A DNA stretch of 64,000 bases from an uncultured Marivita sp. (lineage in GTDB: Bacteria > Pseudomonadota > Alphaproteobacteria > Rhodobacterales > Rhodobacteraceae): positions 496,001-560,000 of the forward strand of contig NZ_CANKYW010000001.1 of assembly GCF_947488135.1 (NCBI RefSeq), given 5' to 3'. Positions 18,160-26,587 of the stretch are shown in pieces (the stretch's first letter is position 1; the number at the start of each line of letters is the position of its first letter). The notes beneath the pieces were generated by a model. That model saw nothing but the letters and a program-made list of their open reading frames with translations. It made no database searches and was not told the DNA's origin. The translations under genes and the position numbers were made by a program.

Positions 18160-21126
18160 TCAAGCTGCCATGATTTTGCAAAGGGTGGCTTTGGTTTCCT
18201 GCATCTGGGTCACCGAGTCATACCCGTAGGTCTGCGCGGTGTTGGTCGACTCACCCAGGACGTAGGGATCGGCGCCTTCCGGGTACTTGGACCGCTGGTC
18301 CTCGCCCTGGAAATGCCCGCCGAAGTGGAAGGGCATGAAGGCCACGCCCGGTGCGACCCTTTCGGTCAGCATGGCCATGACCTTGACCTTGCCGCCCTCG
18401 GGGCCTTCCACCCAGACCTGCGCCCCGTCACGCACACCCAGATCGTTTGCGTCGCGCGGGTTGATCTCGATGAACATGTCCTGCTGCAGCTCGGCCAGCC
18501 ACGGGTTCGACCGTGTCTCGTCGCCGCCGCCCTCGTATTCGACCAGACGGCCGGAGGTGAGGATGATCGGGTAGTCCTTCGAGAAGTCGTTGGCCTGGAT
18601 CGACTTGTACATCGTCGGCACGCGCCAGAACTTCTTGTCCTCGTAGGTCGGGTAGTCGGCCACGAGGTCGTAGCGGTTGGTGTAGAGCGGTTCGCGGTGC
18701 AGCGGCACCGGATCCGGGAAGGTCCACACGACGGCACGGGCCTTGGCGTTGCCGAAGGGCGCGCATTCGTGCTTGATCGCCACCCGCTGGATGCCGCCCG
18801 ACAGGTCGGTCTTCCAGTTCACGCCGCCCACCTTGGCCGCGTAATCAGACGGGATTTCGCCCGTCTGCGACTGCTCGCCGGTCTCGGTCTGGCCGGGGCT
18901 GACATAGCCAGCGACCTTTTCGATCGACGCGCGTTCCTCGTCGGTCAGATCACCGTCCCATCCAAGGTCGATGAGCATCTGCATGGTGAATTCCGGATAT
19001 CCGTCCTGAATTTCGGAATTCGCAGAGGCCACGCCCTCGGCCAGAAGGTTGTCGCCGTCCTTTTCCACGCCGAAACGGGCGCGGAAGGTCAGGCCACCTT
19101 TGGAAACCGGCAGCGACATGTCGTAGAGGTTCGGCGTGCCGGGATGGTTCATCTCGGCGGTGCCCCAGCAGGGCCACGGCATACCGTAGTAATCGCCATC
19201 TGCCGGACCACCCACGGCCTGCAACGTCGTGCGGTCGAAGGTGTGCTGGTTCGCCATGTGCAGCTTGAGCCGCTCGGGCGACTGGCCGGTATAGCCGATC
19301 GTCCACATGCCCTTGTTGAACTCGCGGGTGAGGTCTTCGACCACCGGCGTCACGCCGTCGTCTTCCAGCGCGATGTTGCGGAAAATGCGGTCGTGGAAGC
19401 CGAATTTCTGCGCAAACAGACCCATGATCTCGTGATCGGTCTTCGATTCAAACATCGGTGCCATGACCTGATCGCGCCATTGGATCGACCGGTTCGACGC
19501 CGTGACAGAGCCACGGGTTTCGAACTGCGTCGTTGCCGGCAGCAGGTACACGCCATCGGTCCGGTCATGCAGCACGGCAGAGACGGTCGGGAACGGGTCG
19601 ATCACGACCAGCGTGTCGAGCTTTTCCATCGCCGTCTTCATTTCCGGCAAACGGGTCTGCGAGTTGGGCGCGTGGCCCCACAGAACCATCACACGGGTGT
19701 TGTCGGGCTGATCGAGGTTTTCCTTGTCCTCCAGAACACCGTCGATCCAGCGCGACACCGGGATGCCCGTCAGGTTCATCATCGGTGTATCGCCGACCAT
19801 CTCCTGTGAGAACTGCGCCTTGAGCCAATCGAGGTCTTCTTCCCAGACGCGCGCCCAGTGGGCCCACGATCCTTCGGCCAGACCGTAATAGCCGGGCAGG
19901 GTGTCGGCGAGAACGCCAAGGTCAGTTGCGCCCTGCACGTTGTCGTGGCCGCGGAAGATGTTGGTGCCGCCACCGGCCTGACCCATGTTGCCAAGCGCAA
20001 GCTGAAGCACGCAATAGGCGCGAGTGTTGTTGTTACCGTTGGTGTGCTGGGTGCCGCCCATGCACCAGATCACGGTGCCGGGACGGTTGTTGGCCAGCGT
20101 GCGCGCAACCCGCTCAAGCTGCGAACCGGGGGTGCCGGTGACGCGCTCGACCTCTTCGGGGTTCCACTTGGCGACTTCTTCCTTGATCTGGTCCATGCCC
20201 CAGACACGGGTGCGGATGAACTCCTTGTCCTCCCATCCGTTTTCGAAGATGTGCCAGAGGATGCCCCAGACCAGCGCCACGTCGGTGCCGGGACGGAAGC
20301 GGACATATTCATCCGCATGCGCCGCGGTGCGTGTGAAACGCGGGTCGCAGACGATGACCGGCGCGTTGTTCTGCTCTTTCGCCTTGAGGATGTGGAGCAA
20401 GGACACCGGGTGCGCTTCGGCCGGGTTGCCGCCGATCAGGAAGATCGCGCGCGACTTGTGGATGTCGTTGTAGCTGTTGGTCATGGCGCCGTAGCCCCAT
20501 GTGTTCGCCACACCCGCAACCGTGGTCGAGTGACAGATCCGCGCCTGGTGGTCGATGTTGTTCGTGCCCCAATAGGCGGCGAACTTGCGCATCAGGTAGG
20601 CTTGTTCGTTGTTGTGCTTGGCCGATCCCAGCCAGTAGACCGAATCCGGGCCGCTTTCCTCGCGGACCTCGAGCATCTTGTCACCGATTTCGTTGATCGC
20701 CTGCTCCCAGGAGATGCGCTTCCACTCACCGCCCTCTTTCTTCATCGGGTACTTGAGGCGGCGTTCCCCATGGGCGTGCTCGCGGACGGCGGCCCCTTTG
20801 GCGCAGTGGGCACCCAGGTTGAACGGGCTGTCCCAGCCGGGTTCCTGGCCGATCCAGACGCCATTGCTGACTTCGGCGACGACGGTACAGCCGACGGAAC
20901 AGTGCGTGCAGACCGATTTGACGGTTTCGACCGCGCCGTTGACGGCGGATTGCGCGCTGGCTTGCGTGACCGCGCCACCCGTGGCGCTGATGGCTGCAAG
21001 GCCACCGATGGCAAGGCCCGATCCGCGCAGGAACGAGCGGCGGTCGACGGATTTGTGAGCGACTTCCGAGATCAGGCCTGTCCGCGCAGCGCGTCGGGTC
21101 AGCCCTCCGGTTTTCTTTCTTAGCAT
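18160..21126 (-). CDS. fdhA: formate dehydrogenase alpha (Mo/W-bis-MGD) subunit, Cys type
   Basis: 988 residues. A Tat signal (DRRSFLRGSGLAIGG) follows ~28 extra residues, so the protein is exported folded. The N-terminal [4Fe-4S] site is CTHCSVGCTVVAE with a fourth Cys in GAHCAKG. The metal ligand is the Cys in ARICHSTTVAG, where E. coli FdnG has selenocysteine; no in-frame TGA is needed. The flanking His is kept. It oxidises formate to CO2. The TorD-like chaperone, DUF3305/3306 and the 63-residue Tat protein upstream on the same strand form its expression unit. Formate as substrate is well supported by subunit set and neighbours. Confidence 0.92.
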   Translation of the reverse strand: MLRKKTGGLTRRAARTGLISEVAHKSVDRRSFLRGSGLAIGGLAAISATGGAVTQASAQSAVNGAVETVKSVCTHCSVGCTVVAEVSNGVWIGQEPGWDSPFNLGAHCAKGAAVREHAHGERRLKYPMKKEGGEWKRISWEQAINEIGDKMLEVREESGPDSVYWLGSAKHNNEQAYLMRKFAAYWGTNNIDHQARICHSTTVAGVANTWGYGAMTNSYNDIHKSRAIFLIGGNPAEAHPVSLLHILKAKEQNNAPVIVCDPRFTRTAAHADEYVRFRPGTDVALVWGILWHIFENGWEDKEFIRTRVWGMDQIKEEVAKWNPEEVERVTGTPGSQLERVARTLANNRPGTVIWCMGGTQHTNGNNNTRAYCVLQLALGNMGQAGGGTNIFRGHDNVQGATDLGVLADTLPGYYGLAEGSWAHWARVWEEDLDWLKAQFSQEMVGDTPMMNLTGIPVSRWIDGVLEDKENLDQPDNTRVMVLWGHAPNSQTRLPEMKTAMEKLDTLVVIDPFPTVSAVLHDRTDGVYLLPATTQFETRGSVTASNRSIQWRDQVMAPMFESKTDHEIMGLFAQKFGFHDRIFRNIALEDDGVTPVVEDLTREFNKGMWTIGYTGQSPERLKLHMANQHTFDRTTLQAVGGPADGDYYGMPWPCWGTAEMNHPGTPNLYDMSLPVSKGGLTFRARFGVEKDGDNLLAEGVASANSEIQDGYPEFTMQMLIDLGWDGDLTDEERASIEKVAGYVSPGQTETGEQSQTGEIPSDYAAKVGGVNWKTDLSGGIQRVAIKHECAPFGNAKARAVVWTFPDPVPLHREPLYTNRYDLVADYPTYEDKKFWRVPTMYKSIQANDFSKDYPIILTSGRLVEYEGGGDETRSNPWLAELQQDMFIEINPRDANDLGVRDGAQVWVEGPEGGKVKVMAMLTERVAPGVAFMPFHFGGHFQGEDQRSKYPEGADPYVLGESTNTAQTYGYDSVTQMQETKATLCKIMAA

Positions 21127-21228
21127 GGTATCCCTCTTAAGCTACCTCGGGCAGGGTGTGCCGTCGGCTGGGTTGTGTCCTGTGACCGGACCGTGTCCGA
21201 TCCGCAGGGGGGAGGTGATGTACGTGGT

Positions 21229-21420
21229 TTAGAACCGGGTACTGGCGAGATAGGCGCGGGTATGCGCGGTGTCCTGCATCTTGCCGTCCGCCTTGGGCGT
21301 TTCCGCGGCTTCAGCCTGGGTGCCTGACACGGCGACTGCTGCCACGGCAGCGGGTGCTGCGGTGCCTGCCAGTTTCAGAAAATCACGGCGACTTGCGGAC
21401 GCCTTTGTTTTCTCAGTCAT
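21229..21420 (-). CDS. small twin-arginine signal protein of formate dehydrogenase operons
   Basis: 63 residues, with GGGAGGAA 9 bases before the ATG. It is little more than a Tat signal (SASRRDFLKLAGTAAPAAVA) and a ~25-residue tail. Proteins of this kind are recurrently found just upstream of FDH alpha genes (formate dehydrogenase region TAT target family). Their role is not established to my knowledge. Placed 102 bases before fdhA and after the chaperone gene. Confidence 0.8.
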   Translation of the reverse strand: MTEKTKASASRRDFLKLAGTAAPAAVAAVAVSGTQAEAAETPKADGKMQDTAHTRAYLASTRF

Positions 21421-21499
21421 GGAAGGTTCCTCCCTTCTTAGTGTTTGGTGCGGCGGGTCTGCCGCTGGATGACGGTCACCCGCCAGGTTCTATCCCGGC

Positions 21500-22114
21500 T
21501 CAGGCCGGGGTCAGTCTGAACGCTTCGCGTTCGATCTTCATGAATGCCTTTCCGACCGATCCGACCGCGCTGTAGAGCATCGCGGTCTTTGCGGTTTCCA
21601 GGTCGGCATAGAAATGGCCTGCCCACGGGGCGATGTGCCGGTTGAAGAAAGTCTTTTGATCCTCGAGCGTCGATGGCGTGGAAAACCGCCCGACGATCAG
21701 CCCGCCCATCACTTCCATGAGCGTCGCAATGTTGTCCTCGGGTTCATAGACATTGGGCGCGCGTTCGATCCGGCGCGCCGACAGGTCGCTGCGCAGCACG
21801 GCCAACGGCTTTTCGTGCAGGAAGCCCGTCAGGTAGAAGCTCGCATAGGGCAGCAATTCGCCACGGCCCAGACCGATGAACAGCTTGTTGAACTCGCGTT
21901 CGGCTTGCTGCGGCGTGGTGGTTTTCGCGCAATCGGCAAGCCGGGTGATCGCCTGACCCAGGTCAGTGTCGTCGCCGGTCAGGCCAGCGGTCTGCGACAA
22001 CAGAAGTTCGTCGGGCGGAGCCGACAGGATCAGGCCGAGATAGTTGTAAAGATCCGCGCGAAGGCGGTCCTCTTCCGACACCGATGGCGTAGCCTCAGCC
22101 GCGCTCATTGTCAT
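21500..22114 (-). CDS. TorD-family chaperone for formate dehydrogenase
   Basis: 204 residues, largely helical. The family motif is seen as EFNKLFIGLGRGELLPYASF (E-x3-LF-G-G-x4-P-ASFYL) and EPEDNIATLMEVMGGLI. Such cytoplasmic chaperones hold molybdoenzymes and their Tat signals until the cofactor is inserted. An ATG two codons downstream (MSAAEATPS) is an alternative start. It overlaps the DUF3306 gene by 4 bases and lies two genes ahead of its presumed client, fdhA. Confidence 0.85.
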   Translation of the reverse strand: MTMSAAEATPSVSEEDRLRADLYNYLGLILSAPPDELLLSQTAGLTGDDTDLGQAITRLADCAKTTTPQQAEREFNKLFIGLGRGELLPYASFYLTGFLHEKPLAVLRSDLSARRIERAPNVYEPEDNIATLMEVMGGLIVGRFSTPSTLEDQKTFFNRHIAPWAGHFYADLETAKTAMLYSAVGSVGKAFMKIEREAFRLTPA

Positions 22115-22794
22115 CCTGTCTCGCTTTCTATTCTGAAACGCATCCGGCGAGGACGCGCAGGTTCCTCTGCCATTGTATCCAAAGGTGTGCCGTCGGCATA
22201 TTCATCGGCGTCGCGATCATCTTCTACCTTAGTCGTAGATGCAGGTGCAGAAATTGCATGATCCTGCATATTTTCCGGAATTGATGTTTTTTCCGGCGAT
22301 CTTTCCGGGGTCTGGTCGCTCAAGGCGATTTCCGACAGATTCTCTGGGGTATCAATGCCTTCGCCCGCTTGGGCCGCGATCTTCGACCGTTCCTGTTCTT
22401 CCAATGCCTGTACGTGACGCAGCAATCCCTTGCCCACCTGGTAGGCCGTTTTCACCCCCGGCGCGTCGGTCGCCGCATTGGTGAAATCGCCGTCGTAATC
22501 GTTGAGCCCATCCAGATTGGCGAGCACGGGATTGAGCTTCCACAACTGCCGCATCGCGCGTCTGCGGAGGCGTTCGGGCACCGCCTTGTGCATGAACCCC
22601 GCGATATCCTGTCCGGGCTCGAGACTGTCCGGGTCTGGCAGGCCGAACTCTTCGAGGATCTCGGCGTCGGTCTTTTCTTCAAGCTGCTGTTGCGCCGCGC
22701 GGGTTTCGACCTCTTCGGCGCGTCGAGCCTCCTCGGCTTGCTCGGCCTCCACCCGCGCCTTGCGGCGGGACCAGAAATCCGATCCCCGGCTCAT
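22111..22794 (-). CDS. DUF3306 family FDH accessory protein
   Basis: 227 residues from ATG 22794 (MSRGSDFWSRRKARVEAEQA); the frame is open further upstream but that part covers DUF3305. A highly charged coiled segment (residues ~10-55) precedes the conserved core PERLRRRAMRQLWKLNPVLA near residue 75, then DGLNDYDGDF; the C-terminal ~100 residues are acidic and low in complexity. The family occurs next to DUF3305 in FDH operons and its function is not known to me. It overlaps genes on both sides by 4 bases, so it is made together with DUF3305 and the chaperone. Confidence 0.8.
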   Translation of the reverse strand: MSRGSDFWSRRKARVEAEQAEEARRAEEVETRAAQQQLEEKTDAEILEEFGLPDPDSLEPGQDIAGFMHKAVPERLRRRAMRQLWKLNPVLANLDGLNDYDGDFTNAATDAPGVKTAYQVGKGLLRHVQALEEQERSKIAAQAGEGIDTPENLSEIALSDQTPERSPEKTSIPENMQDHAISAPASTTKVEDDRDADEYADGTPLDTMAEEPARPRRMRFRIESETG

Positions 22795-23357
22795 GACGGG
22801 CGGGCCTTTCGGGCGCTCGTGGGCGCGCGGTAGACATCGCTCACCTGCGCGATGCGCGGATCGCCCTTGCCGTCCTCGACCTTTTCCTCGTGATACCGCT
22901 TGCGCTTGCGCTTCACGAACGGCTCTTCGACGAAGTGCCGGTCGGTCCATTCCTGCACCCAGGCCACGAGGGCGGGGGGCATCGGCACCTTTTCCACCAC
23001 ATCCTCGCCGCCATCTGCGTATTGCATGGCTTCGTGCGGGTTGGCGGTGATCAGTTTCACCTTGAAGGGCCATTCGTCGTCGCCCGGTTGAAGCACGACA
23101 TAGGCACAGACCACCGGCTCGGCGAGGCCGATGCGATAGGCTTCGGCATCGGTGCGCCAGAGCGTCAGGTTACGCGTGCCGACATGGTACTCGGTCACAT
23201 CCCCGTCCTCGCGCAGCAGTTTCCAATGCGCCGGACCTGCGCCCGGCAACAGTGCTGTTGGGGAATACGCCCATTTCTGCCAACGGGTCACGCCCGGCCG
23301 GCGCTGCATCACAACGCCCACCGGCAGTTCGATCGAACGGCTGTCAGACTTGGTCAA
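22791..23357 (-). CDS. DUF3305 family FDH accessory protein
   Basis: 188 residues and the first gene of the minus-strand FDH operon. The core contains VVMQRRPGVTRWQKWAYSP and WPFKVKLITANPHEAMQYAD; the C-terminus is rich in Lys and Arg (VKRKRKRYHEEKV). No signal or membrane segment is visible, so it should be cytoplasmic. DUF3305 and DUF3306 travel together with Mo/W formate dehydrogenases; a role in maturation is inferred from that association only. It is divergent from the ferredoxin gene at 23484, with a 126-base shared promoter region. Confidence 0.8.
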   Translation of the reverse strand: MTKSDSRSIELPVGVVMQRRPGVTRWQKWAYSPTALLPGAGPAHWKLLREDGDVTEYHVGTRNLTLWRTDAEAYRIGLAEPVVCAYVVLQPGDDEWPFKVKLITANPHEAMQYADGGEDVVEKVPMPPALVAWVQEWTDRHFVEEPFVKRKRKRYHEEKVEDGKGDPRIAQVSDVYRAPTSARKARPS

Positions 23358-23483
23358 ACTGGGCTCCTCCCGGGTCCGGCCTCACGGGCGCGGTTGACAT
23401 CTGCCTAGCATAGCCCTTGGGTATGTCAAAACATCAAACCTCCGAAAAGAGACCACGCAGGCACCCGCCGCGAAAGGGCCGAC

Positions 23484-25454
23484 ATGGGAACCAGATTGCT
23501 TCTTTGCGACTGCCTTGGCAGTCAAACCGTCGACGCCACAGCCATCGGCGCTGCGACATCGCTCGAACCGTCCAAAGTCTACACGAACCTCTGCGGCGCG
23601 CAGGCGGAAACCACCGCCAAGGCGATCGAGGCGGGCGATGTGATGATCGCCTGTGCGCAGGAAAGCGCGTTTTTCGAGATGCTGGCCGAAGAGCTGGGCG
23701 TCGATGCGCCCGCGCTGGTCGATATCCGCGACCGCGCCGGTTGGAGCGATCAGGCCGCCAAGGCAGGCCCGAAACAGGCCGCGCTTGCGGCTGAGGCGGT
23801 GCTGAACCTGCCGGTGCCCAAGGTTATCGACGTGGTCAGCGAAGGCACCTGCCTGATCGTGGGCGCGGGTGACGCGGTGTTCGCGGCGGCGGCGCAGCTG
23901 TGCGACACGCTGGCGGTGACGGTGTTACAGACTGATGGGTCGGACGTGCCGGTGGACCGCCGCTTTGACGTGGTGCGGGGGCGGGTGCGCAACCTGACCG
24001 GCGCCTTGGGCCAGTTCGAGGTGCGGATCGACGGGTTTTCGCAGCTTCTTCCCGGCGGGCGCGGCGCGTTTGCGTTCAGCGATCCCAAGGACGGGGCGGT
24101 GTCGGAATGCGATCTGGTGATCGACCTCACTGGCGATCCCGCGATGGTGCCCGCGCCGCACAAGCGCGAAGGCTACCTGCGCGCCGATCCGCGTCGGCCG
24201 GTCGCCGTGGCAGCAGCGCTGGCCGAGGCCGCGCAGATGGTCGGCACGTTCGAAAAGCCGCTCTATATCGCGCTGGAACCCGCACTCTGCGCCCACAGCC
24301 GCGCAGAACAGACCGGCTGTTCCAAATGCCTCAACATCTGTCCCACCGGCGCGATCACATCGGCGGGCGATCATGTTGCCATCGACCCGATGATCTGCGC
24401 GGGCTGTGGCGCGTGCGCGGCGCTTTGCCCGTCGGGGGCCATCGCCTATGACGCGCCGCCGGTGTCGGCGGTATTCCGGCGGCTGGACGCGCTGTCGTCG
24501 ACCTACCGCAAGGCTGGTGGCACCGCGCCGCGCCTGCTGGTGCATGACGCCGACCACGGGGTCGAGATGATCGGCCTTGCCGCCCGCTTCGGTCGGGGCT
24601 TGCCCGCCGACGTGATCCCCTTCGCGACGGACAGCCTCGCCGCCTTCGGTCATGCCGAGATGATGGCTGCGCTGAGCTGCGGTTTCGCGTCGGTCGATGT
24701 CCTATTGGCCCCGCGCACCGAACGCGATACGCCCGAACATGAGGCCGCATTGGCCAACGCGCTGTCGGGTGGCGGCCGGGTGCAGGTGCTCGACATGGTC
24801 GATCCCGATGCGCTCAGTGATCATCTTTATGGCGGCGAGACACCGAAGCCCGTCGCCACCCCGAGCCTGCCCATCGGCACCCGCCGCCAGGTGGCCCGCG
24901 TCGCCGCCAAGGCGATGATGCCCGAGGCCGAATTGCTGCCGCTGCCGGAAAGTGCCCCCTACGGCGCGGTTCTGGTGGACAAAGAGGCTTGCACGCTGTG
25001 CCTGAGCTGCGTGTCGCTCTGCCCCTCCGGCGCGTTGGGCGACAACCCGGATCTGCCGCAGCTTCTGTTCCAGGAGGACGCCTGCCTGCAATGCGGGATC
25101 TGCGCCACCATCTGCCCGGAGACCGCGATCACGCTGGAGCCGCGCATGAACCTCACCGACGCGGCGTTCAATCAAGTGGTGCTGAACGAGGAAGAGCCGT
25201 TTGCCTGCATCGAATGCGGCGCGCTGTTCGGGGTGAAATCGACCATCGAGAAGATCACCGAAAAGCTTGCGGGCAAACATTCCATGTTCGCGACAAGCGA
25301 TGCGGCGAAGATGATTCAGATGTGCGACAATTGCCGCATCCAGGCGCAGTACCATTCGCAGAACAACCCGTTTGCAATGGGCGCGCCACGCATCCCCCGC
25401 ACGACGGATGATTACCTGAAAGAAACGCCCTACTCGAAACGCAAGGATCATTGA
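23484..25454 (+). CDS. large multi-cluster 4Fe-4S ferredoxin-like protein of FDH cluster
   Basis: 656 residues. Four classical [4Fe-4S] motifs are visible: CSKCLNICPTG and CAGCGACAALCPSG near residues 275-320, and CTLCLSCVSLCPSG and CLQCGICATICPET near 505-550. Extra Cys pairs follow in CIECG and CDNC. The N-terminal part has LLLCDCLG and NLCGAQ and an LIVGAG stretch that could bind a nucleotide. No signal is seen, so it is cytoplasmic. It could carry electrons between FDH-linked reactions or act in cluster and cofactor assembly. It is divergently arranged from the FDH operon and ends at a double palindrome. Confidence 0.75.
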   Translation: MGTRLLLCDCLGSQTVDATAIGAATSLEPSKVYTNLCGAQAETTAKAIEAGDVMIACAQESAFFEMLAEELGVDAPALVDIRDRAGWSDQAAKAGPKQAALAAEAVLNLPVPKVIDVVSEGTCLIVGAGDAVFAAAAQLCDTLAVTVLQTDGSDVPVDRRFDVVRGRVRNLTGALGQFEVRIDGFSQLLPGGRGAFAFSDPKDGAVSECDLVIDLTGDPAMVPAPHKREGYLRADPRRPVAVAAALAEAAQMVGTFEKPLYIALEPALCAHSRAEQTGCSKCLNICPTGAITSAGDHVAIDPMICAGCGACAALCPSGAIAYDAPPVSAVFRRLDALSSTYRKAGGTAPRLLVHDADHGVEMIGLAARFGRGLPADVIPFATDSLAAFGHAEMMAALSCGFASVDVLLAPRTERDTPEHEAALANALSGGGRVQVLDMVDPDALSDHLYGGETPKPVATPSLPIGTRRQVARVAAKAMMPEAELLPLPESAPYGAVLVDKEACTLCLSCVSLCPSGALGDNPDLPQLLFQEDACLQCGICATICPETAITLEPRMNLTDAAFNQVVLNEEEPFACIECGALFGVKSTIEKITEKLAGKHSMFATSDAAKMIQMCDNCRIQAQYHSQNNPFAMGAPRIPRTTDDYLKETPYSKRKDH

Positions 25455-25459
25455 GCGGG

Positions 25460-25502
25460 CAAGCGCGTTCGAACGCGCTTGTTTCGCGATTTCGAAATCG
25501 CG
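25460..25502. repeat. tandem double palindrome, convergent-gene junction type
   Basis: A 22-base palindrome (25460-25481, arms CAAGCGCGTTC) and an 18-base one (CGCGATTTCGAAATCGCG, 25485-25502), both centred on TTCGAA. They begin 5 bases after a plus-strand stop and end 30 bases before the convergent gene's stop. Same design as 17032-17081. Confidence 0.8.
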
Positions 25503-25532
25503 GTGCAACGCCATCGGAGGGGCGTTCCCGCG

Positions 25533-26294
25533 TCAATCCTGCATCGACTGGATCGGACGCCCCAGATCAGCCGGGGCGATGCCCTGCACGAAGGCCATGA
25601 TGTTCTCCAGATCGCCAAGTGTCATTTCCACGGCGTGGATCGGAGAGGGGCGGGTCGCATCAAAAGGCTCGGTCACATCCGCGATTTGCGTAAAGGCCGG
25701 ATGCGGGTTCAGCACGTAGAACGCCTGGAACCGATCCTCCCAATCGCGCAGCGTGCGCAGAACGGCGAAGGAGGGCGTCGATCCGATGGAGTTCATGCGG
25801 TTCTTGTCGCTCACCACGTGGCAGCGGCCGCAATGGGACAGCGACACCTCTTCCCCCCGCAGGGCGTCGCCGTCATAGGACACCTCGACCACGACCTTTT
25901 GGACCTCCACTTCGGAGGTGAAGACCGTCGCGCCGTCGATCTCGTAGCTGTCCACGGTGTTGCGCCCCACGTCCGAGCGCAGCCAGTCGGCAAAGCGCTG
26001 CGCGTCGGGATCCTCTCCGGCATCGAAGCGCCAGACCCTGTCCAGCCCTTCGAAGGCGATGATCCCCGACTCCCCGAACCGGGCATCGGCAGGTGCATCC
26101 GGGCCGGTCAGCGTGATCCGTGTCTGGGTCTTGAGCGTGAAGCGCGGCAGGATGTAGCCCAGCAATCCGCTTTCGACGAGCGCTGCGGGCGCGTGCAGGG
26201 TGAACGCCTTGTCCTGCGCCTTTGCGGGCAGGGCAAGCGCAAGGCTCGCCATCGCGCCGAGGACAAAAGCCGGAATAGATCGGGTCGCGGTCAT
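25533..26294 (-). CDS. exported heme protein with solute-binding-like N-terminus
   Basis: 253 residues with a Sec signal (IPAFVLGAMASLALALPAKA). Residues ~30-130 (FTLHAPAALVESGLLGYILP, then FTLKTQTRITLTG) resemble the start of tungstate/molybdate-type periplasmic binding proteins. Residues 155-159 are CGRCH, a c-type heme site, with candidate distal Met residues after it (DKNRMNSIGS, MTLGDLENIM). The protein therefore seems to fuse a shortened binding lobe to a cytochrome. It is convergent with the ferredoxin and divergent from the DUF6494-ApbC genes. A metal-sensing or electron-transfer role for FDH is conjecture. Confidence 0.6.
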   Translation of the reverse strand: MTATRSIPAFVLGAMASLALALPAKAQDKAFTLHAPAALVESGLLGYILPRFTLKTQTRITLTGPDAPADARFGESGIIAFEGLDRVWRFDAGEDPDAQRFADWLRSDVGRNTVDSYEIDGATVFTSEVEVQKVVVEVSYDGDALRGEEVSLSHCGRCHVVSDKNRMNSIGSTPSFAVLRTLRDWEDRFQAFYVLNPHPAFTQIADVTEPFDATRPSPIHAVEMTLGDLENIMAFVQGIAPADLGRPIQSMQD

Positions 26295-26393
26295 TCTGGT
26301 GCGCCTCCTCGCTTGAAAGCCTAAAGGCGGTGGCTTACACCCGTCAACGCTCTAGCTCGCCGATAAAGAGCGGATGCCCAAGGGAGAAAACCG

Positions 26394-26585
26394 ATGAGCG
26401 ACGATTTCAACATGTCCATGCGCAAGTTCCTCAAGCAGGTTGGGGTCACCTCCCAGCAGGCGATCGAAGAGGCGATGCGCAACGCCGAGACCAGCGGCAA
26501 GACCTTTGACGCCAAGGTGGTGCTGACCATCGACGGTCTGGACCTCGAGCATGTCGTGACCGGTACGATCAAGGGACAAGACTGA
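26394..26585 (+). CDS. DUF6494 family small protein
   Basis: 63 residues (MSDDFNMSMRKFLKQVGVTS), with no membrane segment or cysteine. It matches my recollection of the DUF6494 family found in FDH accessory clusters. Its stop is 2 bases before the ApbC gene, making it first in a four-gene unit with ApbC, the DUF4444 protein and DUF6505. Function unknown. Confidence 0.7.
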   Translation: MSDDFNMSMRKFLKQVGVTSQQAIEEAMRNAETSGKTFDAKVVLTIDGLDLEHVVTGTIKGQD

Positions 26586-26587
26586 CC

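Noticed and set aside
18139-19809. 556-codon plus-strand frame over fdhA
   Set aside because: Antisense shadow of a well-supported molybdoenzyme gene.
18160-21126. Selenocysteine TGA in FDH alpha
   Set aside because: The ligand position reads Cys (RICHSTT) and the frame is open throughout.
23358-23483. FNR box in the FDH divergent promoter region
   Set aside because: TTGAT occurs (on the minus strand) but the second half-site does not match ATCAA at 4-base spacing.
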